DNA of 50,308 nucleotides, taken from positions 1 through 50,308 of the forward strand of contig CALWNE010000061.1 of assembly GCA_944382705.1 (NCBI GenBank), in the 5' to 3' direction. Below are positions 34,780-43,595 of the stretch, piece by piece. Both the position numbers and the translations under genes were made by a program. A model generated the notes under the pieces. The model worked only from the letters and a program-made list of their open reading frames with translations. It searched no databases and had not been told where the DNA came from. Source of the stretch: an uncultured Allofournierella sp. (GTDB lineage Bacteria; Bacillota; Clostridia; Oscillospirales; Ruminococcaceae). Numbering within the stretch: position 1 is the first letter of the stretch; every line of letters starts with the position of its first letter.

Positions 34780-35287
34780 GGAGTTCTCCTTTTTTGCAAA
34801 CAGGCTGCCCATTGTGTAGTTCAATCACCCCATCTGCTTGCTGCGCCAGGGCTTGGTTCAACTGATTCAGGGCATGGATGTAGGCGGCTGTTTCCTGCTG
34901 ATATTCATCGGCACAAAGGTCGGATATGGTAACCGCCACCAGCAGCTTGCAGCGGGCCTGCAATGCCCGGATTTCCTCCAGCGCCTGCTGGGGTGTGCCA
35001 TTGTGTTCAAACAGCAAATTCCCCAGCAGGTTGGAAACATCCTCCAACAATACCACCGCTGCTTGCGGCAGGCGGGCATTTTGCAAACCGCAGGGCAGCT
35101 CCAGTGTATGGAAGGCCAAGCCCTGGCGCTGTAAGCGGTGCTTTGCAATCCGCTGGTGATTTTCTGGGGTTTGGGGCTGCATGGTAGCTATATAATACCG
35201 TTCTCCGGTGGTGCGGGAAAGCAGCAGCTCTGCATACCGGCTTTTGCCGCTGCCATTGGCGCCGCTTATTAAAATCAGCTTGCCCAT
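34766..35287 (-). CDS. cobU: Adenosylcobinamide kinase / guanylyltransferase
   Basis: 173 residues. Phosphorylates adenosylcobinamide and attaches GMP. P-loop SGANGSGKSRYAE at the N-terminus (Lys15), YYIATMQPQ, then HRLQRQGLAFHTLE, matching the catalytic histidine region, and LLEDVSNLLGN. Slightly shorter than average but complete. It lies 18 nt after cobT and overlaps cobS. Confidence 0.92.
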   Translation of the reverse strand: MGKLILISGANGSGKSRYAELLLSRTTGERYYIATMQPQTPENHQRIAKHRLQRQGLAFHTLELPCGLQNARLPQAAVVLLEDVSNLLGNLLFEHNGTPQQALEEIRALQARCKLLVAVTISDLCADEYQQETAAYIHALNQLNQALAQQADGVIELHNGQPVCKKGELHALL

Positions 35288-35305
35288 TGGGCACCTCCCC
35301 TCCCC

Positions 35306-36391
35306 TTAGCAGGGGGTAAATTTATCGCCCTGGCGGATCTCCTCCAGGTAATCATCCTCAATCCCGGCTTGCTCAAAGGTAGCCATATCGTTGATGATGG
35401 CACAGGCTGCTTCCAGCACCTGAAAGGCCAGCGGGCAGCCGCTGCCCTCTCCCAGTCGCATTCCCAGCGAAAAAATCGGCTTTAAATCCATTGCGTCCAT
35501 CACCAGCTTATAGCCAATTTCGTAGGATTGATGGCTGGGCACCAGATAGCCCCGCACCGCCGGGCAGAGCCGCACGGCGCAAAGTGCAGCCACAGCCGAA
35601 ATAAGCCCATCGATTACAACCGGCTTGCGGGCCAGGGCTGCCCCCAAGAAGGCACCGCACATGGCGGCAAGGTCAAATCCCCCCACCTTTGCCAGAACAT
35701 CCACTGGGTCCTGGGCGTTGGGCTGGTTCAGGGCAATGGCCTGCCGAATGACCGCTTTCTTTTTTAAAAAGGCTTCGTCGGTAAGGCCGGCTCCCCGCCC
35801 CACCACTTCGTTTACATCCACATTAAGGAGTACAGCCGCCACGGCGGAGGAAGTGGTGGTATTGCCAATGCCCATTTCCCCAATTCCCAGCACATCTGCA
35901 AAAGAATTTTGGGCCAGTTCCAGGCCGGTAAGAATCCCTTGCAGAGCCTGCTCTCTGGTCATGGCTGGGCCTTGGGCGATATTCTGGGTTCCATAAGCAA
36001 TTTTGCGGTTTAAAATGGCCGGTGTTGATACCTCTGCATCAATGCCCATATCGCACACCGTAACCTGGCAGCCAAACTGCTTTGCCAACACCGAAGCGCC
36101 TGTTTTGGCCCGGGTAAGATTGATGCTCTGCTGCAAGGTAACGGATTTTGGTGTGCTGGATACACCTTCGCACACCACGCCGTTATCCGCCGCAAACACA
36201 AGCAGATGTTTGCGGCAAATGTGGTTGTGCACATGGCCGGTGATGCCTGCCAACTGGATGGAAAGCTCCTCCAGCATACCCAGGCTGCCAGGGGGTTTTG
36301 CCAGCTGCGCCTGCCGCTTTTGTGCTTGATGCATTGCCTCTGCATCCAGCGGCAATACGGCGGAGATAAGGTTGTTTAAATGTTGCTGCAT
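35306..36391 (-). CDS. cobT: Nicotinate-nucleotide-dimethylbenzimidazole phosphoribosyltransferase
   Basis: 361 residues. Activates the lower-ligand base to alpha-ribazole phosphate. Conserved AKPPGSLGMLEE near residue 32, FAADNGVVCEGVS, LGIGEMGIGNTTTSSA, and the C-terminal RLGEGSG, which contains the catalytic glutamate region. No dimethylbenzimidazole-synthesis genes are seen here, so the lower ligand may be imported or made elsewhere. It overlaps the ApgM-like gene by 16 nt. Confidence 0.95.
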   Translation of the reverse strand: MQQHLNNLISAVLPLDAEAMHQAQKRQAQLAKPPGSLGMLEELSIQLAGITGHVHNHICRKHLLVFAADNGVVCEGVSSTPKSVTLQQSINLTRAKTGASVLAKQFGCQVTVCDMGIDAEVSTPAILNRKIAYGTQNIAQGPAMTREQALQGILTGLELAQNSFADVLGIGEMGIGNTTTSSAVAAVLLNVDVNEVVGRGAGLTDEAFLKKKAVIRQAIALNQPNAQDPVDVLAKVGGFDLAAMCGAFLGAALARKPVVIDGLISAVAALCAVRLCPAVRGYLVPSHQSYEIGYKLVMDAMDLKPIFSLGMRLGEGSGCPLAFQVLEAACAIINDMATFEQAGIEDDYLEEIRQGDKFTPC

Positions 36392-37326
36392 CGTGTTGAT
36401 CCTTTTTGATGAGTTGCAAAGACTGGTTGGCCGCCGGCAAGGTGCAGCCCCGTAATGGGGTCGGTTCCATGGTCGGAAACCACCGCGACCCCATGGCCCG
36501 ACTTGAGGAGATTGGCCAGTACCTCCCGATCCACCCGTTTTAAAAACGCTCTCTTTTCCTGGGGATTTTTTCTGTGGGATGCTTCATCCGCTCCGTTGAT
36601 ATGCAAAAGTACAAATGGATAGTGCCGGGCCGCAGCCAGCGCTGCCGCTGCTTTTGCTGCAAGATTTGTGTCGGTATCCCCTGTTGCCCCCTGTACAGGC
36701 ACTAAATCCATGCCAAGGGCTTTTGCAATGCCTTTCACAAGGCCTTTTCCGCACACCGCAGCCCCACGCTGGGGAAAGGGAGCCAGGGCGGTTGGGATGG
36801 ACTGGCCCCACAATACCAGAAACCGGTGGTCAGACATACACTGCAAAAAAGCATTTTTTAGTGGGATGGGCCCCTTTGGCATAAACTCCATGGCGGTTGC
36901 CCCGTTCAGGCTGCTTGGCAAACAAGTAGCTACCTCACAGATTCTATCCGCCATATGGGGAAAAACCAGCAGGCTTTTGTACCCACCCAGGTGATGATAA
37001 CGAAAAGCAGTGGAATGAATCATCCGGGGGCCAGCACAAGGAACCGAGCAGCCCCCTGTTTCATCCAGCCGGTACCAGCTGCCCCGCAGAATCAAATCAT
37101 CCGGGTAAACTGCTATGCCGCTGCCCAAGGCCTCCAGATAACCTCGCAGATTATTTGGGATATGCTCCACTCCAAGGAGGCTGAGAACGCAGCCCATGGT
37201 TTCCGGCTCTCTTCCTTGGGTATTATCTCGGTCTGGCAGCCGGTGCATGGAGGAAAGCTGGGGCAGGTCTTGCACGCAGAAATAGGGGTCGGTCATTCCG
37301 TCAATGATGCAAAGAATTTGACCCAT
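36376..37326 (-). CDS. ApgM-like alkaline-phosphatase-superfamily protein in the cobalamin operon
   Basis: 316 residues from ATG 37326 (GGGG about 10 nt upstream); ATG 37392, overlapping the Cys-rich gene, is an alternative. Resembles archaeal-type cofactor-independent phosphoglycerate mutase (COG3635): metal-binding IDGMTD at the N-terminus, HINGADEASHRKN and SDHGTDPITGLH. Residues around the expected nucleophile differ (REPETMG), so the reaction may not be glycolytic. It is embedded in a B12 operon that already has CobC but no recognisable L-threonine kinase (PduX or BluE type). It may be a phosphatase, or may serve the threonine-phosphate step; both are inference. Confidence 0.75.
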   Translation of the reverse strand: MGQILCIIDGMTDPYFCVQDLPQLSSMHRLPDRDNTQGREPETMGCVLSLLGVEHIPNNLRGYLEALGSGIAVYPDDLILRGSWYRLDETGGCSVPCAGPRMIHSTAFRYHHLGGYKSLLVFPHMADRICEVATCLPSSLNGATAMEFMPKGPIPLKNAFLQCMSDHRFLVLWGQSIPTALAPFPQRGAAVCGKGLVKGIAKALGMDLVPVQGATGDTDTNLAAKAAAALAAARHYPFVLLHINGADEASHRKNPQEKRAFLKRVDREVLANLLKSGHGVAVVSDHGTDPITGLHLAGGQPVFATHQKGSTRCSNI

Positions 37327-37384
37327 CTGCTTTGGCCCCTTTCCCCTGTTTGATGCGGCGAGCTTCCCCCAGTATTTTTGGGAT

Positions 37385-37657
37385 TTATTCATGGGGTGTC
37401 TGCCGCTTTGCAAGTGCTGCAATTGCCGGAAATTTAGACAGAATATAGTCATAGCCACCGGCACTGTGGGGAATCAGGCAGTTGCTGCAATCCTTGATGC
37501 CGCTTTCTGTGTAGGCAAACTTGCCGTCACATTGTTCTCCCAGGGCATACAGGGGGCAGTAACAGAACAGACAGTTAAAATCCTCCTGCTGGGTTTTATG
37601 GCAGGGAAAATATCTGCACTCCCGATTCTCAAAAAAAGTATGGTCGTTCTGTTTCAT
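37385..37657 (-). CDS. Cysteine-rich small domain protein of cobalamin clusters
   Basis: 90 residues with nine cysteines, including CRYFPCH, FNCLFCYCPLY, QCDG and KDCSNC. This is the 'cysteine-rich small domain' family, often found within or fused to B12 synthesis genes, thought to bind metal; its role is unproven. It sits between cobQ and the ApgM-like gene, with its stop overlapping an ATG of the latter. Good candidate for a metal-handling or Fe-S accessory protein. Confidence 0.82.
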   Translation of the reverse strand: MKQNDHTFFENRECRYFPCHKTQQEDFNCLFCYCPLYALGEQCDGKFAYTESGIKDCSNCLIPHSAGGYDYILSKFPAIAALAKRQTPHE

Positions 37658-37700
37658 CTGCTCTATCTCCCTTATTGTTTTCTATGCACCCTTTAACCGC

Positions 37701-39164
37701 TTAGTTTTGCCGGTTAAGAATGCGGTAGATTAATTCCATATCCAAACCGCTGCGCACTGCATCTGCCAGTAAATCGTATTGGCGTTCCTTATGCTTTTTC
37801 AGGTCAAAGGTACCCAAATCAGCAAAGCGGACACCCTTGTGGGCGCAAATTGCCTGTAAAATCCGGTCACTGATGCCAGGTTCATCAAAAACGCCGTGGA
37901 TATAGGTTCCATAGATGGTTCCATGGCCCTGCACAGGCGGCAATTCATTCTGACTGCGTCCCATATGAATTTCGTAGCCTGTGTAGGAGCAGCCATTCAA
38001 AGTTGACAGCCGCCCTTCTATCCCCGCAAAAGTTCCCGCTGTTTGTCTTTGAATTTTTTGGCCCTCAAACAGGGTATCCATCGCCAGCAGACCCATGCCG
38101 TTGATTTGTGTAACCCCGGCAGCTTCCACCTGCTGTGGGTCATAAATGCTGTTGCCCATCATCTGGTACCCACCGCACACACCAAAAATCAGCGTTCCGG
38201 CCGATGCTGCTTTTTGAATGCAGGCTTCCAGCCCACACTGACGAAGCCATTGCAAATCGGCTATGGTGCTTTTGGTGCCAGGAATAAAAATCAAATCCGG
38301 CTTGCCCAGTTCCGCCACCGACTCCACATAGCGCAGCGAAACATTGGGGTATTGCTCGAAGGGTGCAAAATCCGTGAAATTGGAGATGCGGGGCAGCCGA
38401 ATTACCGCAATGTCAATGAGTTTTTGCTGGTTGCTCCGTTCAAAGCGCTGGGTAAGGCTGTCCTCATCGTCTATATCCAGATGGGTATAGGGAACCACGC
38501 CTGCCACCGGAACACCGCACAGCTGCTCCAAAGTCTGAATGCCCGGCTCCAGAATGGCCCGGTCTCCCCGGAACTTATTCACCACCGTCGCCTTTACCCG
38601 GCTCCGCTCAGATTCTTCCAAAAGAGCTATGGTACCATACAGCTGGGCAAACACGCCGCCCCGGTCGATGTCCCCCACCAGCAATACGGGGGCATCCACC
38701 AGTTCGGCCATTCCCATATTGACAATATCCTGCTGTTTCAGATTGATTTCAGCCGGGCTGCCTGCGCCTTCGATTACAATAATATCGTATTCCTGTGCCA
38801 AGCTGTTGTAGGCATCCAGAATGGCAGGAATGTACTCCCGTTTTTTGCGGTAATACTCCATAGCTTTCATGTTGTCCTGTACCTGACCTGCCACAATCAC
38901 CTGGCTGCCCACATCGGTAGTGGGTTTAAGCAGAATAGGGTTCATGCGGACATCCGGCTCAATCCCGGCAGCTTCTGCCTGTACCACCTGTGCCCGGCCC
39001 ATCTCCCCGCCATCTTTTGTAATAAAGGAATTAAGGGCCATGTTCTGGCTTTTGAAGGGTGCCACCCGGTAGCCGTCCTGTTTAAAAATACGGCATAGCG
39101 CTGCGGTCAGCAAGCTTTTGCCCACATTGGACATGGTGCCCTGAATCATAATGTTTTTTGCCAT
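37701..39164 (-). CDS. cobQ: Cobyric acid synthase
   Basis: 487 residues. Amidates four carboxylates of adenosylcobyrinic a,c-diamide using glutamine and ATP. The N-terminal ATPase has GTMSNVGKSLL and VAPFKSQNMALNS. The C-terminal class I glutamine amidotransferase has the catalytic cysteine in FGVCGGYQMMG and the histidine in YGTYIHGVF. AAAGGAG lies 6 nt before ATG 39164. It overlaps cobD by 19 nt. Confidence 0.96.
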   Translation of the reverse strand: MAKNIMIQGTMSNVGKSLLTAALCRIFKQDGYRVAPFKSQNMALNSFITKDGGEMGRAQVVQAEAAGIEPDVRMNPILLKPTTDVGSQVIVAGQVQDNMKAMEYYRKKREYIPAILDAYNSLAQEYDIIVIEGAGSPAEINLKQQDIVNMGMAELVDAPVLLVGDIDRGGVFAQLYGTIALLEESERSRVKATVVNKFRGDRAILEPGIQTLEQLCGVPVAGVVPYTHLDIDDEDSLTQRFERSNQQKLIDIAVIRLPRISNFTDFAPFEQYPNVSLRYVESVAELGKPDLIFIPGTKSTIADLQWLRQCGLEACIQKAASAGTLIFGVCGGYQMMGNSIYDPQQVEAAGVTQINGMGLLAMDTLFEGQKIQRQTAGTFAGIEGRLSTLNGCSYTGYEIHMGRSQNELPPVQGHGTIYGTYIHGVFDEPGISDRILQAICAHKGVRFADLGTFDLKKHKERQYDLLADAVRSGLDMELIYRILNRQN

Positions 39165-40219
39165 GGTTGCTCCTTTTTCAATACCAAACCTATTGCGTGA
39201 ATCAGCCGCTCATTCTCGCTGTGCTGCCGCACTGCAATGCGGTACCACCCCTGGCCAAGACCGTGGTAGTTAGCGCAGCTGCGTATGGCAATGCCGTATG
39301 CCTTTAACCGCTGATGCAGATTCTCCGGCCCTTGAAACAAAAGGTAGTTGACCTGGGAGGGGCAAACCCAGAACCCCAGGTTCTCCAGCTGTTTTTGCAG
39401 CCACGGGCGCTCTACAGCAATCAGGGAGCGAGTATTTTGGAGAAAGCTCTCCTGCTGCAAGGCAGCCACACCTGCCGCCTGGGCCAGAAGCGACACATTC
39501 CAGGGCTGTACCGTTTGGGCCATTTTTTGCAGCAGCTCTGCCTGTGCGCAAAGGCAGTAGCCCAGCCGTACCCCTGCCATACCGTAACTTTTTGTAAACG
39601 CCTTCAACAGCAACAACTGGGGATATTGTTCCAGGTGCTTTTTCAGGCTATCAGATTTGTCTGCCAAGTCTAAAAAACATTCATCCACAAACAGATGAAT
39701 GTTTTTGCGCTGGCATACTGCAAGTATTTTTTGAAGCAGCGATGGCGGCAGAAGTTGGCCGGTGGGATTGTTTGGATTGCAAAGAAACAGTACATCGGGG
39801 CAGCTTTGCTCCAGCACTGCCAAAAAGTCCTCATCCAACGCAAACTGCCGGCACTGCTTCAGCTGGTACCGCTGCACCTGGCAGCCCACCTGCTCCAGCG
39901 CCAGAGAGTATTCCGAAAAAGTAGGCGCAAGCTCCATAGCCCGCCGGGGCTGCAAGGCCCGGCAGTATGCATAAATCAGCTCTGCCGCTCCATTTCCGCA
40001 AAGAATCCATTCCCTTGGCACAGCCTCAAAGGTTTCAATAGCGGTGATCAGCTGACGGCAGTAGGGGTCTGGGTAGCAGTGCAGCTGGGGCAATGCAGCG
40101 GATATGGCTTGCAGTACCGCCGGGGGTGTGCCAAAGGGATTGGTATTAGCGGAGAAATCCAGGTGGATATCCCCCTGGTAGATGTCTCCCCCGTGGGGGT
40201 TTTTTGTGTAGTAAAGCAT
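39146..40219 (-). CDS. cobD: Threonine-phosphate decarboxylase
   Basis: 357 residues. PLP enzyme making (R)-1-aminopropan-2-ol phosphate, the linker of the nucleotide loop. Begins YYTKNPHGGDIY, has DFSANTNPFGTP, NPNNPTGQ and the PLP lysine in FTKSYGMAGVRLGY. Class I/II aminotransferase fold of the usual length. The start at ATG 40219 is preceded by GAGG. It follows cbiB by 11 nt. Its substrate, L-threonine phosphate, needs a kinase not recognised here. Confidence 0.92.
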   Translation of the reverse strand: MLYYTKNPHGGDIYQGDIHLDFSANTNPFGTPPAVLQAISAALPQLHCYPDPYCRQLITAIETFEAVPREWILCGNGAAELIYAYCRALQPRRAMELAPTFSEYSLALEQVGCQVQRYQLKQCRQFALDEDFLAVLEQSCPDVLFLCNPNNPTGQLLPPSLLQKILAVCQRKNIHLFVDECFLDLADKSDSLKKHLEQYPQLLLLKAFTKSYGMAGVRLGYCLCAQAELLQKMAQTVQPWNVSLLAQAAGVAALQQESFLQNTRSLIAVERPWLQKQLENLGFWVCPSQVNYLLFQGPENLHQRLKAYGIAIRSCANYHGLGQGWYRIAVRQHSENERLIHAIGLVLKKEQPWQKTL

Positions 40220-40230
40220 GGTGTTTTTCC

Positions 40231-41196
40231 TCAGTGCATCATGCAGGCCCGAACCAATAAACCCAGCAGCAGGGCAAAAACTGCGGTCAGGTACAGCAGA
40301 CGGCAGGCCGCCGGAATATCTTCATGCCGGATTTCACGGTGGGCATCTCCAATGTGGGGTTTGCGGTGCAGAACCCCGTGATACCAGGCATCTCCCGCCA
40401 GCTGCACCCCCAGCAAACCGGCACAGACCGATTCCGTCTGTGCCGAATTGGGGCTTGCGTGGTTTCGGCGATCCCGCCGGAATATCTTCCAGCCGTTTTT
40501 TACATCCATCCCCCCAAAAAAGCCAGCTGCCAGCATAAGCAATGCCGCAATCCGGGAAGGAATAAAATTGGCCACATCGTCCATTTTTGCCGGAACCAGC
40601 CCGATGTTTTTATAAGGCGGCTCTTTGTAGCCCAGCATGGAATCCATGGTATTAATGGCTTTGTAACAAAATCCCAGGGGCGCTCCGCCCAGCAGAAGAA
40701 AAAACAGGGGCGCTATTACTCCGTCGGAGGTGTTTTCTGCCACAGTTTCCACCGCAGCCCGGGTAACGCCAGCATCGTCCAAACGGGTGGTATCCCGGCC
40801 TACAATCATGGAAACAGCGGTCCGGGACTGGTTCAAATCTCCTGTTTTCAGGGCTTTGTACACCTTCATGCTTTCGTCTTTCAGGCATTTGGTGGCCAGA
40901 ATTTGCCAGCACATAATGCTTTCCACCGCCAAACGCAGCCACGGACTGATGAGAGCACACAAAAGCAAAACCAGATACGGCAAGACCGTACAAACCGAAA
41001 CCACCGCAATCCACAAAACAGCTCCGGCTGCTATCTCCCCTTTTTCTGTTTTGGGAAACAGCTTTCGTAGCATCTGCTCCAATGCAGCAATCAGTTTTCC
41101 CATTGCTACAACAGGATGTGGAATGCTGTGTGGGTCCCCAATCAGCAAATCAATTATAAACCCTGCAACCAACGAAAACGCCGACCATTCCACCAA
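40231..41196 (-). CDS. cbiB: Adenosylcobinamide-phosphate synthase
   Basis: About 322 residues. Membrane protein joining aminopropanol phosphate to cobyric acid. Early LLIGDPHSIPHPVVAMGKLI, then RDTTRLDDAGVTRAAVETVAENTSDGVIAPLF and GYKEPPYKNIG, all characteristic. Several transmembrane helices. The start is uncertain among TTG 41199, TTG 41196 and GTG 41193, all following GGAGTGAG. It is the first gene of the operon, 36 nt downstream of the riboswitch-like leader. Confidence 0.92.
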   Translation of the reverse strand: MVEWSAFSLVAGFIIDLLIGDPHSIPHPVVAMGKLIAALEQMLRKLFPKTEKGEIAAGAVLWIAVVSVCTVLPYLVLLLCALISPWLRLAVESIMCWQILATKCLKDESMKVYKALKTGDLNQSRTAVSMIVGRDTTRLDDAGVTRAAVETVAENTSDGVIAPLFFLLLGGAPLGFCYKAINTMDSMLGYKEPPYKNIGLVPAKMDDVANFIPSRIAALLMLAAGFFGGMDVKNGWKIFRRDRRNHASPNSAQTESVCAGLLGVQLAGDAWYHGVLHRKPHIGDAHREIRHEDIPAACRLLYLTAVFALLLGLLVRACMMH

Positions 41197-41231
41197 CAAC
41201 TCACTCCGCAACTAAACTGGAAAATTCTGTC

Positions 41232-41416
41232 GTGTCCGGTATCCTGGGCTGATTGCTGCCTTGCAATTTTAACCATGGCTCCCAAGGTGATTTGCTGCAC
41301 TAGGCACAGAAAAGGCCATTCCACAAAAGCTTGTCCGCTTTACCGCTATGGCCCGCAAACTTGTTTAAAAAAGCACCGCAGATAGGAACAAATGCCACAG
41401 CAAAGATACCAGACAC
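41232..41416 (-). ncRNA. Probable cobalamin riboswitch (divergent)
   Basis: On the minus strand the leader opens with GTGTCTGGTATC (41416-41405) and closes with GATACCGGACAC (41243-41232). These form a 12-bp closing helix with one G-U pair. The 3' strand belongs to CAGGATACCGG, a typical form of the B12 box. Length (185 nt), position before cbiB and a promoter just upstream all fit. The inner core is not a clean match to the classic consensus: GGGAGCC and GCAGCAATC are seen where GGGAAGGC and GATGA are expected. Close spacing to the start codon suggests translational control by cobalamin. Confidence 0.65.
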
Positions 41417-41426
41417 TTATCTTGCT

Positions 41427-41455
41427 ATTATACCATGCAACCATGTTTTTTTCCA
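41427..41455 (-). promoter_or_regulatory. Promoter of the cobalamin operon
   Basis: TGGAAA (41455-41450), 17-nt spacer, TATAAT (41432-41427). The predicted start near 41420 lies just before the closing helix of the leader RNA. Confidence 0.65.
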
Positions 41456-41495
41456 GATTCGTTTGCCAAAAGCCCAAAGCAAGCCGGATTGACAC

Positions 41496-41576
41496 AAAAA
41501 AGGCACAGCCCGCAAGTCCCCTTTCGCTGAAGAAATTCACGGTGAATTTCTTCAGCAGAGACCTGCGAGCCATGCC
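41496..41576 (-). terminator. Large nested terminator after the GGDEF-EAL gene
   Basis: A 15-bp perfect stem with a 1-nt centre (41526-41540 with 41542-41556) is extended outward by CGCAAGTC/GACCTGCG (one mismatch), GC/GC and GGCA/TGCC (41502-41505 with 41573-41576). On the minus strand it is followed by six T (41501-41496). Unusually long for a terminator. Together with the riboswitch it accounts for the 440-nt gap before cbiB. Confidence 0.7.
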
Positions 41577-41636
41577 TAGCAGACCAAGTTCTTGTATAGC
41601 AAGCAAACCCAGCATCAAGCAAAAAGCTGCATCGGT

Positions 41637-43595
41637 TCAGCGGGCAGCTGCTGCCAGAGTTTTATTGTTGGTCTGAGTATTTTCCTGCTTTAAAAACTCC
41701 AATGCAGCTTGCTTGGGCAGCGGCTTGGAGAAGTAATAGCCCTGAATCTGGTCCACGCCGAACGACAAAACCTTATCCAGCTGTTCTTTGGTTTCCACAC
41801 CTTCTGCAACCACCTGGAGATCCAGCGAGTGAAATGCCGTAATCATACCTTGAATCATACCGGAAGCCTTTTGGTCTTCCATGGCTTTGTGAACCAGGCT
41901 TTTATCCATTTTAATGGCATGGAACGGAATGCTCATAACGGTGGATATATTGGAATAGCCCGTACCAAAATCGTCCAGACCCATCTTGATGCCGTACTCT
42001 TTCATCTTTTGAGAGAAGGCAATCACCACATTGGTGCTTTCAGCAATGGCGCTTTCGGTGAACTCGATTTTGATTTTATCGCTTGGAATTTCATATTCCC
42101 TGATAATTTCCATGACTCGCTCCGCTAAATCAGGCTGAGAAAATTGCAGGGGCGAAAAATTCACATGCACGCACTGGAAGGGAATTTCTATGGCCAGGGC
42201 TTCTTTTACAAACCTGCACACCTTTTCCAAAATCACATAGGTTAGTTCGATAATGATACCGGACTCCTCTGCAATGGGAATGAACTCGTTTGGATAAATA
42301 GGCCCAATCGGAGTATCATTCATGCGGATTAGCGACTCAACATAGGCAAAATTGCCATATTGCACCGAATAAATTGGCTGATAGTGCATTTCAAATTTGC
42401 CGTCGGTCAGCTTTGTTTTTAAAATTTCCACAATCTGCTTTTTGCGTTCCATCTTCAAAAACATCGTTTCGTCGTACACACAGATGTTGTTGGAGGCCAT
42501 CTTTTTTGCCTCAATAACGGCATACTCGATGGACTGGATGATGGTATCCGCATTTTTATAGTTGGGCGAGTAAGTCACCCCGCCAAGGGCAAAGGACAGA
42601 TAGCAGCTTACATTGCCAACCGTCCACATTCTATCCATGCTTTGCTTGAGGGCATCCATCTGCTGCTGCACATGCGTTTCTTTCGGCAGCAGAATGGCAA
42701 ACTCGTCGCCGTTGAATCGGTATACTGTACCTGTTGGATAGGATTTTACCAGCTGATTGCTCATTGCCTGCAAAAAAGCATCGCCAACCTGCTGGCCGTA
42801 CCGGTCGTTGATAACCTTAAATTCTTTGACGGAAAGAACCACCAGCGAAAAAGGACTCACCTTGCTTTGCTCGATCAAGTGTTCCAGCATCTTCAGCAGT
42901 TCCCATCGGTTGGGAAGTTTTGTTAAATAGTCCATATAGATTTGGCGGTTCTGGATGTACAAATAGGCAACGAGCAACGCTGAACTTGCTGCAAAGCCCG
43001 TGAGCACAATTTCTGGATGAATTTGCTGAAAAACAATAATGCCGATAGCAAGCATGGGAAACAGCAACAGAACACGGCGATTTTTGTTGCCTAACTTTTT
43101 GAAATTGAGCATTACAATGCAAACAGAGAGAATGCAGTACAGATAGAATACAAGATAAGTCAAGAAAATATAGTCACCACGGACATACACATGTTCCGGT
43201 GTGATATCAAAGATGTACTTTGTTTTTGCATTGCTAAAAAGCAGCAACGCAAAAGCAATAGCAGGTACGCTTACCCTCAGAATCGTTCGCTTAACTTTGT
43301 CTGTTCCCTCGTACACGATCGATGCGATATAGCTAAAATAGACCAATCCCATAATGGGGGTAAACAAAAAATACAAGGTTGTAACAAACCTGGTCAAAGC
43401 AATGGGAGAGATAGACAGATTTTCTATCATGGCAGTGGAGATAATATTGCTCCCGATAGAAAGAAGCGTAACAATCAGACAGCCCCGAAAGATTCTATTT
43501 TTAAAACTCGGAATACTGCTGCCCTTATCTTCGTAGGCGAGGATAATAATAAGAATCATCAGCGCACAGTATTCTGAAACCATATCCCATGTCAC
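41637..43595 (-). CDS. Membrane GGDEF-EAL protein, probable c-di-GMP phosphodiesterase
   Basis: 652 residues from GTG 43595 (AAGGAG 9 nt upstream; ATG 43691 would add 32 residues without a site). N-terminal about 220 residues hold about seven membrane helices. The GGDEF domain is degenerate (FNGDEF). The EAL domain keeps the main residues: YVESLIR (Glu), HVNFSP (Asn), IEFTES (Glu), LDDFGTGYSN (Asp pair), IKMDKSL (Lys), AEGVET (Glu). It probably degrades c-di-GMP, with the GGDEF part as GTP sensor. No receptor gene is adjacent. A 440-nt gene-free stretch lies upstream. Confidence 0.92.
   Translation of the reverse strand: MTWDMVSEYCALMILIIILAYEDKGSSIPSFKNRIFRGCLIVTLLSIGSNIISTAMIENLSISPIALTRFVTTLYFLFTPIMGLVYFSYIASIVYEGTDKVKRTILRVSVPAIAFALLLFSNAKTKYIFDITPEHVYVRGDYIFLTYLVFYLYCILSVCIVMLNFKKLGNKNRRVLLLFPMLAIGIIVFQQIHPEIVLTGFAASSALLVAYLYIQNRQIYMDYLTKLPNRWELLKMLEHLIEQSKVSPFSLVVLSVKEFKVINDRYGQQVGDAFLQAMSNQLVKSYPTGTVYRFNGDEFAILLPKETHVQQQMDALKQSMDRMWTVGNVSCYLSFALGGVTYSPNYKNADTIIQSIEYAVIEAKKMASNNICVYDETMFLKMERKKQIVEILKTKLTDGKFEMHYQPIYSVQYGNFAYVESLIRMNDTPIGPIYPNEFIPIAEESGIIIELTYVILEKVCRFVKEALAIEIPFQCVHVNFSPLQFSQPDLAERVMEIIREYEIPSDKIKIEFTESAIAESTNVVIAFSQKMKEYGIKMGLDDFGTGYSNISTVMSIPFHAIKMDKSLVHKAMEDQKASGMIQGMITAFHSLDLQVVAEGVETKEQLDKVLSFGVDQIQGYYFSKPLPKQAALEFLKQENTQTNNKTLAAAAR

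Noticed and set aside
38043..39098. Plus-strand open frame of 351 codons
   Set aside because: Antisense to cobQ; composition is that of a mirror frame and there is no ribosome binding site.
41502..41576. MITE insertion as the main reading of the long inverted repeat
   Set aside because: Six T directly follow the stem on the strand of the GGDEF-EAL gene, so a terminator explains it better; no second copy or target duplication is seen in the window.
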